Assembly: GCA_964468645.1 (NCBI GenBank)
Contig: CAYXUU010000005.1
Location: forward strand, 62,001-126,000
DNA: 64,000 nucleotides
From: JAIOZK01 sp964468645
Lineage (GTDB): Bacteria; Bacteroidota; Bacteroidia; Bacteroidales; JAIOZK01
Reading direction: 5' to 3'
Positions 1-9,000 of the stretch are shown here, piece after piece. The notes beneath the pieces were generated by a model that was not told the origin of the DNA, ran no database searches, and saw only the letters and a list, made by a program, of their open reading frames with translations. Numbering within the stretch: the stretch's first letter is position 1; each line of letters starts with the position of its first letter. The position numbers and the translations under genes were made by a program.

Positions 1-989
1 ATAATGAGAAGCGCACATTTTATCATTCCTTACTGAAAAGTGGATTTGAAAGTTTCAACGGAACAGTTATTTCAGGAGGCACCAGTGCAGGAATACCAGG
101 TATCATCGGTGAAGCTATGGCAGAGATCAGGAAAACCAGTAACGAGAACATCACTTTGCTTGGGTATATCCCGGACACATTACCTGAAGGAATTGAATGC
201 GACGAGGATAATTACTGTGAATTTATCAAAAGTGGCGGACCGAATTTTTCACCCCGGGAACCCTTGCAATACTGGGTGGATTTGATCTCGAATAATGTGG
301 ATCCCGCAAGTGTCAGACTACTTGGAATTGGGGGAGGGAGTATCTCCAGGTTTGAGTATGAACTTGCACTTTGCCTGGGTGCAAAAGTGGGATTGATAGA
401 AAACAGTGGTTATGCGGTGGAGGAAATCATAAAAGACGGGCACTGGTCAAACAATGAAAACTTGTTTATTCTCCCTGCCGATCCAATGACTGTTAAGGCA
501 TTTATGAACATGGACAGAAAAAGCAAATTACCGGATGAACTTATCGAGGAAGCTGCCAGGAAGGTTCATGAGAATTTCAAGGAAATGAAAAGGAAAGAAA
601 TCAAAGAACCCTCATTGCTCAGCTGGGATGAATTGCGCGAAGATATAAAAGAGTCGAACAGGGAGCAGATAAGGTATATGGAAAAAGCCCTGCGTGCGGT
701 AAGCTTTGGAATAAGGGAAAACAAGGATACAGATACGATAAAACTTCCAGAATTCTCTGAAGAGGATATTGAGACCATGGCAGAAATAGAACATGGAAGA
801 TGGAATGTGGAACGTTTATTCAGCGGCTGGAAATTTCATGAAACAAAAGATGTTGAATGTAAACAGAGCCCATATATCATTCCGTGGAATACGCTGGATG
901 ATGGGGTTAAAAAATGGGACAGGGTAGCAGTTAAGAAGTGGCCAGAAACTTTAAGGGATGCAGGATTTGAAATATATAAAATCAAATAA
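1..989 (+). CDS. SLOG (LSDAT-like)-RyR domain protein, 5' end outside window
   Basis: The reading frame is open from base 3 upstream of the first internal ATG (117), so the gene begins before the window and 328 residues are visible. The N-terminal part has the glycine-rich SLOG/LSDAT signature (ISGGTSAGIPG, then GIGGGSISRFEYELALCLGA), a Rossmann-like fold predicted to bind nucleotide-derived ligands and related to the N-terminal domain of TRPM channels. The last ~75 residues match the ryanodine-receptor RyR repeat (AEIEHGRWNVERLFSGW and a conserved W-D-R-x-A-V tail). No membrane segment is visible, so a cytosolic sensor or binding protein is likely. The stop is one base before the Nudix gene start, implying co-transcription. 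Domain assignment is by motif recognition; the ligand is unknown. Confidence 0.8.
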   Translation, partial: NEKRTFYHSLLKSGFESFNGTVISGGTSAGIPGIIGEAMAEIRKTSNENITLLGYIPDTLPEGIECDEDNYCEFIKSGGPNFSPREPLQYWVDLISNNVDPASVRLLGIGGGSISRFEYELALCLGAKVGLIENSGYAVEEIIKDGHWSNNENLFILPADPMTVKAFMNMDRKSKLPDELIEEAARKVHENFKEMKRKEIKEPSLLSWDELREDIKESNREQIRYMEKALRAVSFGIRENKDTDTIKLPEFSEEDIETMAEIEHGRWNVERLFSGWKFHETKDVECKQSPYIIPWNTLDDGVKKWDRVAVKKWPETLRDAGFEIYKIK

Positions 990-990
990 T

Positions 991-1404
991 ATGGAGAATA
1001 TTCCCAGAGTCGCTGTCAGGGCTATCATTACCAATGAAAACAGTGAAATATTATTGTTAAAGCGGGCCGGAACGGAATATTGTCCGGGTTGCTGGAACCT
1101 GCCCGGTGGTAAAGTTGATTTTGGAGATTCTGTACTGGACACTTTGAAAAAGGAGGTAAAAGAAGAAACTTCACTTGATGTTACCAAAGCAGTCTATTTT
1201 ATGTATCTGGACAACCTGCCAACAGATGAGCTGAACACCCATTTTATAACCTTTGTATTTACGGCCATTACGAATGGAATTGTTGATATTAATGGAGAAT
1301 CATCAGCTTATGCCTGGGTTGGTAAAGAAAACCTGAAGAACTATAACATTGCTTTTCGTAACGAAGAAGCCATGTTGGAATATTGGTACGGCCCAACTCT
1401 ATGA
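991..1404 (+). CDS. Nudix hydrolase
   Basis: A 137-residue single-domain Nudix protein. The Nudix box is clear (GGKVDFGDSVLDTLKKEVKE and following E-T): the metal-binding E-V-K-E-E core is intact, while the first Glu is Asp, the Arg is Lys and the final Gly is Ser. Such enzymes hydrolyse nucleoside diphosphates linked to another moiety; the substrate cannot be read from the sequence. The ATG at 991 was chosen because it starts one base after the upstream stop and leads directly into the first beta strand (RVAVRAII); an in-frame start at 958 would overlap the previous gene. Its pairing with a SLOG-RyR protein suggests it makes or removes the nucleotide that the neighbour senses. Confidence 0.88.
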   Translation: MENIPRVAVRAIITNENSEILLLKRAGTEYCPGCWNLPGGKVDFGDSVLDTLKKEVKEETSLDVTKAVYFMYLDNLPTDELNTHFITFVFTAITNGIVDINGESSAYAWVGKENLKNYNIAFRNEEAMLEYWYGPTL

Positions 1405-1431
1405 TATGATTTTCCCAGGCTGTCTTAAAAG

Positions 1432-1547
1432 TTATTTTAACCGCTAAGAACGCAGGAGAAGTGCAAAGAGCGCAAATGTATGCTAAACTCTAAACCAATT
1501 TTTTAGCGTTCTTAGCGAATCCTTGGCGTGCCTTGCGGTTAAATAAC
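1432..1547. repeat. Imperfect inverted repeat between convergent genes
   Basis: The left arm (1432-1476) begins GTTATTTTAACCGC and continues with CTAAGAACGC and GCAAAGAGCGCAAA. The right arm (1503-1547) is its approximate reverse complement and ends GCGGTTAAATAAC. The wording (AAGAACGC, AAAGAGCGC) is typical of dispersed intergenic repeats in Bacteroidota. It sits between the 3' ends of two convergent genes, so it could act as a bidirectional terminator. Confidence 0.6.
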
Positions 1548-1568
1548 TATAGAACTCTTGAGACAACC

Positions 1569-1904
1569 TCATTTCAGCGTCTTCTTCAAAAACATAAAAA
1601 ATATGGCTTCCATCTCGTGGTATTCTTCGTCGATAAGAAACAGTTCGATCATATCCTGAAACATTCTTTTGCTGTCTTCATGGGTGTTGAAGAATTTGCC
1701 TTTATATGATTTAATAATTTGAATACGTTCATAATCTCCATAATCATTAAATACCTTCTTTATATTTTCGTAAATATCTTCACCAACCTTATTGTGAATA
1801 AATTCCTCTTCCTCTTTTTTAATGTCATGATCTGCATTCGCTGCACAGAGCAGAAAGAAGGCAAGGAATTCTTTATACGACCAGTTTAATTTTTTAAGCT
1901 TCAT
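1569..1904 (-). CDS. Small helical protein, possibly TerB-like
   Basis: A 111-residue, charged, all-alpha protein without signal peptide. The segment AANADHDIKKEEEEFI resembles the acidic metal-binding turn of TerB-like (tellurite resistance/DjlA N-terminal) domains, where an A-x-A-D-G-x-I-x-x-E-E pattern begins the repeat. A second, weaker acidic turn (LFLIDEEYHEMEAIFF) follows near residue 90, as expected for the two-fold TerB fold. It stands alone, convergent with the Nudix gene. The family call is tentative; otherwise it is a hypothetical cytosolic protein. Confidence 0.6.
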   Translation of the reverse strand: MKLKKLNWSYKEFLAFFLLCAANADHDIKKEEEEFIHNKVGEDIYENIKKVFNDYGDYERIQIIKSYKGKFFNTHEDSKRMFQDMIELFLIDEEYHEMEAIFFMFLKKTLK

Positions 1905-2042
1905 TTCTTAGCTATGATTAGTTTGAGAGATTTGATACCAGGATAAAGATACGGAAAATTATTACTGATCATATCTGTCAATATTACTATGTTAAATGCA
2001 CGAAGGTTGTAAAACGAGGCATTACCCCGGTAGTTAAGACTG

Positions 2043-2132
2043 GAACGCTGATGACACAGATACAGGTAACATGGATAAACACAGATTAAATCCGTTTTCA
2101 TCCGTGACCGGAGATCAGCGTCATCTGTGTTC
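2043..2132. repeat. Dispersed intergenic repeat
   Basis: The segment contains GCTGATGACACAGATAC, GGATAAACACAGATTAAATC and GATCAGCGTCATCTGTGTT. The two ends share GATGAC-centred words in opposite orientation, giving a partial hairpin. The text is the familiar intergenic repeat found in many Bacteroidota genomes. No gene is visible from 1905 to 2335; an open frame at 1901-2101 has no coding character. Confidence 0.5.
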
Positions 2133-2165
2133 TGTTCAATTGAAAAAGATTTAAAATCGCATATC

Positions 2166-2180
2166 CCCGACTTTGTCGGG
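2166..2180. repeat. Short perfect hairpin
   Basis: CCCGAC-TTT-GTCGGG forms a 6-bp GC-rich stem with a three-base loop. It is one of several stacked hairpins in the gene-free stretch 1905-2335. Confidence 0.5.
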
Positions 2181-2224
2181 ACAGGCGTTGATTAGTGTTC
2201 GAAATTCAAAAACCCTCCCCCTTG

Positions 2225-2244
2225 TTCCCCCTCCAGAGGGGGAA
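2225..2244. repeat. Perfect hairpin, 9-bp stem
   Basis: TTCCCCCTC-CA-GAGGGGGAA is a perfect inverted repeat of nine base pairs. It lies in the same repeat-rich spacer, downstream of the minus-strand lipoprotein gene, and has no T-tract. Confidence 0.5.
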
Positions 2245-2277
2245 ACGCTTTGAGCCAACCATTTACAATCCTTATTT

Positions 2278-2326
2278 GGGATGCGTTCCCTTCCGGTTTC
2301 ATTGGAACGGAATACATCCCTATGCC
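2278..2326. repeat. 49-bp palindromic repeat, copy 1
   Basis: It begins GGGATGCGTTCCC, has the inner palindrome TTCCGGTTTCATTGGAA and closes with ATCCC. A second copy with about eight differences and no indels is at 35056-35104. Both copies lie just downstream of the stop codon of a minus-strand gene, so they may act in transcript 3'-end formation. Confidence 0.65.
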
Positions 2327-2335
2327 AATTTACCT

Positions 2336-2830
2336 TTATAATTCCACCTCACCGGGAACCCTGGCATGAACGCCAATCTTATTCACAAAATCATAGTTGA
2401 ATTCAAAACGGAGTGTTCCGTAAGGCATCTCATAAAGCCAGGTTTCATCATCAGGTTTTAACACCGGAATACCGAATGCTTCTTCTATTTCTTCCATAGA
2501 GGCTCCCATCATCGGGGGGTAGATTGATACCCGGCGAAAGCCACTTCTGATTTCAATATAATCCCTGTAGGTATAGAAGAAGAAATCATCATCATTAAAA
2601 AATACACCACCGCCACGATTAAAATCCACACCTTCTTCAGATTCCCCGGTAAAGCAGGTAAATGCTGCTTTCACTTCCCCGGGGGAAGCGGTAGGTACTG
2701 TATTGTTAAGTTTCCCTTTATAAAGATCAAGTTTCAGCGTTGAGCAATCTGTTGCGAATTTTGTCGATTTGCATGCCCCAGCAATAATTAGGATGGCAAT
2801 GATCAGGGCGATATTTATTTTATTCTTCAT
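2336..2830 (-). CDS. Hypothetical lipoprotein
   Basis: A 164-residue protein with a short hydrophobic signal and a lipobox ending at Cys20 (IIAGAC), so predicted to be a lipoprotein. The mature part is rich in aromatic and acidic residues (GGGVFFNDDDFFFYTYRDY) with a final beta-rich segment; I do not recognise the family. The motif MGASMEEIEEAFGIPVLKPDDETWLYEM recalls small SmpA/BamE-like domains that begin M-x-x-x-E-I-x-x-x-F-G-x-P and end in a W-x-Y strand, but this is only a resemblance. It lies downstream of the giant T9SS gene, separated from it by a terminator. Confidence 0.7.
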   Translation of the reverse strand: MKNKINIALIIAILIIAGACKSTKFATDCSTLKLDLYKGKLNNTVPTASPGEVKAAFTCFTGESEEGVDFNRGGGVFFNDDDFFFYTYRDYIEIRSGFRRVSIYPPMMGASMEEIEEAFGIPVLKPDDETWLYEMPYGTLRFEFNYDFVNKIGVHARVPGEVEL

Positions 2831-3010
2831 GGTAATTTGTTTTTGGGATTAATAATTTTATTGAATAAATGTAACCCTCGGAAAAGATAATGATTTTCTG
2901 CTTATTCCCCGCAGGAAGATATTGTGTCATTTAATTTTCCATGTAACGATTTCCGATAAATTGCAGGCAATATTACCTTTGGATATCATGAACCCGTGAA
3001 TTTATGAAAT

Positions 3011-3044
3011 AAAAAAAGGGGTGTCTTACAACCACCCCTTTTCA
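3011..3044 (-). terminator. Intrinsic terminator of the giant surface-protein gene
   Basis: Read on the minus strand: AAAAGGGGTGG, a short loop, then a CACCCC arm followed by seven T residues. It starts about 20 bases after the stop of the 3065-10579 gene. It is a classic Rho-independent structure. Confidence 0.85.
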
Positions 3045-3064
3045 CACTTAATTATTACCACAAA

Positions 3065-6000
3065 TCAACGTATCTTTGTAACCTTTTTAGTTACAATACC
3101 CTTTGTAGTTTCTATCTTTATAAAGTAAACGCCTTCTTCATAAGAAGAAACATTCAGTTCGATGATATTGTCTTCAACGGTTTTGAGTTCATCAACCAGC
3201 TGACCAACATAGTTCATTACAGAGATTTTTGAAATATCAAAGCTTGATACAATGTTAATAACGTCGCTAGCCGGGTTCGGATAGATGGCGATGCCATCTT
3301 CACCGTATTCAGGAACTCCAACTGTTACTTCAACACAGGTGTTGTTAGATGAATCAGATTCACACTGGTCATATACTGCAACTACATAGTAGCAGTACAT
3401 TCCACCACCGTTCGACATATCATAGTCAAGGTATGGTGATTCAAGTACCAGCTCTTCATTGATCATTTCCCAATCTCCGTAGTTGATACTTCTGTAGACA
3501 TTGAATCCAAGAAGATCACGTGAAGAATTGGTCGCTGATGGGATACCACCACTGTATGATTCAACAATTTCTGTTGAAGTAATTGATCCGGGTTTCGGAG
3601 CAGCGTTGTTTGAATTGATAACAACAGTGCCACCAACTTCAGTTTCAACATAAGCTTCATGAGAACCAACATAGTAGTAGGCACCCAGTTCACCAAGCTC
3701 AGTCCAGTCACCTACAGTACCGAAATATAATGTACCGTTATAGTAACTGTCGTCAACGCCGATGAATGGTCCGCCTGCCAGTGTGTTGATTGTCGCAACC
3801 ATGAAGTTACCTTCTGAGATCACAACAGGATCGATAGGAACGTTCACCCAGTCAGCTGCAGGGCCGTCTTCTATAAAATACGGACCAGCAAGGATTTCAG
3901 CGCCATCACCTGTCAGTACATAGATTTCTTCCTGTTGCTCGTAACTCTGGTAATCATCATTGAAGTAACGTACTTCAGTGATTGTAAAGGGATAGGTTAC
4001 ACTGGGGAAGTCATCCATGACGAATAATTGTCCGAGACCGTAACCACCGTTGGTGGAAGCAAATCCATTTTCGAATGAACCATCATTATACGACAGCCAT
4101 TCACCAACAACCGTACCGGGAGCGACCCAGGTAATTTCAACATACTCATCATCAAAGTTTTCAGATTCTACATTGAGTGCAGCAGCACATACCCTGTAAA
4201 CATGGATGTTGTCAACGTACCATGCCTGGATATTGATAGAACTGTCACCTTCTGCGATGAAAGCAAGACGGAAGTCATGTCCTTTGGCAATAGTGGTAAT
4301 TTCAACACTGTGTGTTGTCCAGTCGAAGCTTCCTTCGTTGTTCCAGTCATCAACATTGTAAAATTGTCCATCAATCCAAAGTGACAGTGTCAACCTTTCG
4401 TTACCTGTTTCATATCTGTCATCAAGTTTCAGGTCAAAGTCAACGAAAATATCACCGTCAATGATTTCTGATCCTAACAGCGGATAGGAAATAAGAGGAC
4501 AGCGATAATATGTTAAAGGCTCATCCCATTTGAATTCAGCTGAAGGGGCAGGATCGCCAACCTGGGCATTGATCACCCAGTTTCCGCAATCGCCATGTTC
4601 CCATACATTGGCTTCGAAAGTACCCAGATCCCATGGTTCGAAGAACGGTAATGGATAACCAAAGCTAACCGTTACATAAACAGGTCCTTCGTGCATAGAT
4701 TCACCTTCGCCTGTAAATCCGTAAGGGGTCAGGTCATAAATAGCAGTAATAGTATATTCATAAACTGCCGGCCAGAGGTCGAAGTCATAATATTCCAATG
4801 GAGGGGGTTCCTCATGATGGACAACCCTAGCAATAGAATCGCCCCAACGGTAGATATTGTATCCGATCAGGTTGCTTGGGATTTCCCCACCTGTACCACC
4901 GCCAACAAGGCCCGGGAATCCGAAGCATGCCATTTCACTGGTAAGTGCAGTAAGCAATGTTGTTGCACCTGTAGCCTGGTCAAGGATACGGAATTCACCA
5001 CTGGCAGCATAAGCAGTCAGGTAAACTTCATCATCCCATGGGTTCCAGCTACCACCCTGGGCATAGTTCAGGTTCACACCCAATGGTCCCAGAAGGGTTG
5101 CTTCACCGGTTGCAAGATCAATGGTATAACATGCATCGTTAACGATACACCATCCATACATGATTCCGGTTTCGGCATTGAATGCACACTCGATAACACC
5201 TGGAGCTGTGGTTGTGGTTCCGATTTGTGTTACCGCACCTGTACCGGTTTCTATGGTGCAGAGCATTGACTGAGCAATGTCGGTACACATGGCATACATG
5301 GTGCCATTAGCTTTGTCACATGCAAAACCTGTCCAGATACCACCTGAACCTGACAATGGGCAGGGCAATGAACCAATCGTGGTTGCTGTACCAGTTGCAA
5401 CATCGATTTCGATCAAAGCTTCACCTGCACCATAATTACTTGCGTACATGATATTCTCAAAATCCCTTGGATAATCACCTGCGAAGCACTGGAATGTTGT
5501 TGGTCCAATTGTTGTTGTACCGTAAGTAGTCACATCAATGGTCATCCATTGGTTGTTCAGTACGTCGTTCATCCAGCCAATAGGTCCTTCATCGCGGCTG
5601 TTGCTTCCATGGGTATTTACAAACAACGGTTCAACGTTGGCCGGTTCTGCAATTTCAGTAGCCGGTAACAATGAATGTGTCTGGTTTTCGAATGAAATCA
5701 TGTTAGGAGCAACCGGAGGAGCGCTGTATGTTGGATAAATCGGCGGATCCCACGTGAGATATGCAGAGTTGTCGAAAGGTTCACCTGCAAGGTTCCTGGG
5801 TGGGATCAGGTATTCTGACATGAAGGTATAGGTGATCATGGCAGATAACCCTGATGAGAACTCGGCGGCAACACCTGCAGTATAAACCTGGCCGTAGATC
5901 AGGTAAACATACTGGTACTGTGTGGCTGGCGTACTTGCAACATAGGCGCCATCAAGGAATACCTGGTATCCATTGAGTGAATCGGCACCACCGCCATCAG

Positions 6001-9000
6001 CTGTAGCTGAGGCAACAAACACATCATCAACGGCCCATCCGGAAGCCCATGTGCCGTTATCATCGGCATGGAAAGCAAGCCATGTGTAAGCTGATCCTGT
6101 TGGACCGCATATTGAGGCAAGGTCAACGATTACTTCAGTCCAGGCAGAATTTGCTGATAGCTGCATCAACGGGAAGAAATCCTCACCATTGGTTGAAAAT
6201 TCCACATATGCAGACTGACTGTAAGCGCCGTTATAGAAGCTCTCGAACCTCATGATATAATCAGTATATTCCCTCATGTCGATTACCGGTGTGGCAAGAT
6301 AATCGCAACATCCGTTATTAGCAGATCCGGCGCCATCATCATTGGTACATGCATACCATGTATGTGCCGGAATGTTAAAGTAAGCAGAACTACCATCCTG
6401 GGTGATAAACCATTCTGTATTTCCTGATGACCATGTTGTCCATCCTTCTGGCATAACACCAGCTTCGAAATCTTCAGCAATCATGGTTGGTGGGTAGAGC
6501 GGCATATCCCAGTAAGCAATTGAAGTCAAAGGATCTACCCAGAGATTTCTTGGAGGATAGGTCGTTTCTTCAAGTACGATATAGATTTCCTGTTCCTGGA
6601 TATGATAAACATTATTCAGTAAGTAACGGGCATAACCCGACAGGAAGCAATCGATGATATATTCACCACGCCATACACTTTCGAAGGTAACAATACCATC
6701 AGCGGGTACGGTAGCAGTATATGCTTCATAGGGCCAAACTTCACCAATAAATTGCAGGAATGCACCTTCGGGGCTTTCACCATCAGTTGTGGAAACATAG
6801 AAGGTTACCGGGTAATCCATTAGGTGGCCAACGATATTTGACCATGCTGTATCTGACCAGTCACCATTGGTGAAGTTGGCAGATACACCATATTTGTACC
6901 ATCCCATTGCCAGGCCGCCAAAGGCCATGTCGAGATAATCGTTATCTGTATTGTTGCTGGTAAGGGTGGTCATGTTTCCATGATCATTGGGATCGTCGGG
7001 ATCGAAGTTTGCACTACGGATCACCCTGTACTTAACAACAGAACGTTCAGCTTCCAGTTCATTCATAGGTTTGTATTCAGCAACACCTTCCTTGCCACCT
7101 GTATAAGGAATAGGTGTATGCAGGGTGATAGAGGCATTAGCTAAATCCGGTACCAGTTTGGTAGGAACAACAAACAAAGCAGCGTCATCATCCAGTGTAC
7201 CCTGCGGTCCGTCAACGATAGCACGCATCATGAAATCCTGGTATGGGGAAACCATCCAGTCCATTCCACCTGGTTTGGTGTAGCTTCTGTAAGCTGTCGG
7301 GATCTCTTCGTCGATACCGATACCAGCTGTGTTTGGAGGATATCCGCCCTGGACCATGGAGAGGTAGAAGTCACCATCCATTATATAGGCATTCAATCCT
7401 GTAAACTGGAACCATCCTGTATTTGTAACAACAACACCGATTGAATCAAGTTGAGTTCCGGGCATTCCGCCTGGCCCGTCGTCGTCATAAACAACAACAC
7501 CGAAGTCGGTACCTATGATATTTCCTCCCAGCGGGAAGTTATATCCAAGGAAAAACTGGCCGCCAGAAACCATACATGGATAACCTGCCGGGGTAAATTT
7601 CACGGCATTTTCCCCGCGTGCTTCCTGCCATACGAACATGTTTTCAGCGGTACCATCATCATAAACAATGGTGTATGGCCCTGCGGGAAGTCCCCATTCT
7701 ACGAGACATTCGTCATCGTCATCGTTAACCGTGGCGGTGACAAACTGTGGTGGATAGGGGAATTCATACAGACAGGTGTCAATAGCAATTGTTTGACCCT
7801 GAACGATATTCTGGTTATAAATGGCAACAGCTTTATATCCTGGTTTGGTGAACATCACATCCCAGGTACCCGGATCGGTACGCAATACATATTCACCGTT
7901 ATTGTCGGTCATCACTGCATGTGGCCCTGCGGAAACCATGGCGCCTTTGAGGGGTAGCCCGGTATTACAATCCTTGACCTGTCCTTCGAACATACCCGGG
8001 GCAATAACCGTCATGGTATGTTGTATGGTAACAGAAGGGGTTATGGGATCATTAGAGTTCACATCATGGTTTAGATTATAGACACCAGCGCTATAGCCTT
8101 CAGCGCTATATATGTATCCTGCAAACTGACTTGATCCTGAAGGCAACGATCCCTGGGCAGGAAATACACTGTATATAAAACCGGTCGGACTATCAAAAGT
8201 GAATTGAAGAACACTTCCCTGCTGGCCAATATTGGTAATGGCTATTGCGTCAGGAATAGTGATCATTTCATCTTCCCAGACGGTTGCAGCAACAACGGTC
8301 GGGTCAACAAAGATAGTCGGGATAAACCAGTCAACACAGGCAGGGCCCGCTGGAGCTGAATTACCTTCCTGGTAAACGGCCTGAACTTCGTAGCAGTATG
8401 TGCCAAAATCAGGAAGCTGATCAGTATAGGAAGTTGCAGTAGTAGTACCTACTGGTTGGTTATCTCTTTTAAGGACATAATGCAGGAATGTAATATCATC
8501 GGAAACTGCCGGAGTCCATTCAATAAGAACAGTACCCTGTACCATACTTGTGATCTCGGCCCAGATTTCTTCTATCATTCCCAGTGGTTCACCAGCTACC
8601 CTCATGGTTGCAGGAATGGTAATGGTACCTACATTAGGAAATGTTGAAAGAATGATATTTGCAGTAACTACAGTTCCTGAAGGTAGTCCGGTAGCGTCGA
8701 AATTCACGCCCGGATTGTCTGTTCCACCCATAGGTGCGGCCGTACCCAGGTAATAGTCCATGGTGAGCCATCCTGTTGGGCCACCACCACCACCACCAGG
8801 TGCCAGTTCGTAACCCCACATCAGATCATTCTGGGCACAACCACCAATAGTAACAATACCTGTTTCAAATACACCACTTTGGGTATACAAGCCACCGGCA
8901 ATCCCTGTTCCGATAGGGGCGAATGTAAAGCCTGTTTCTGTTCCTGTTGCCAGGTCATACTGGCATACCACATCGCCTGACTGGCTGTAACTCCAAAGGT

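Noticed and set aside
1901..2101. A 66-codon minus-strand frame in the spacer upstream of the TerB-like gene.
   Set aside because: It runs through dispersed repeat text and lacks coding features.
4691..5269. A 192-codon plus-strand frame opposite the giant gene.
   Set aside because: It is antisense to a well-supported protein and its Cys/Ser/Thr-rich composition is what antisense of such a gene yields.
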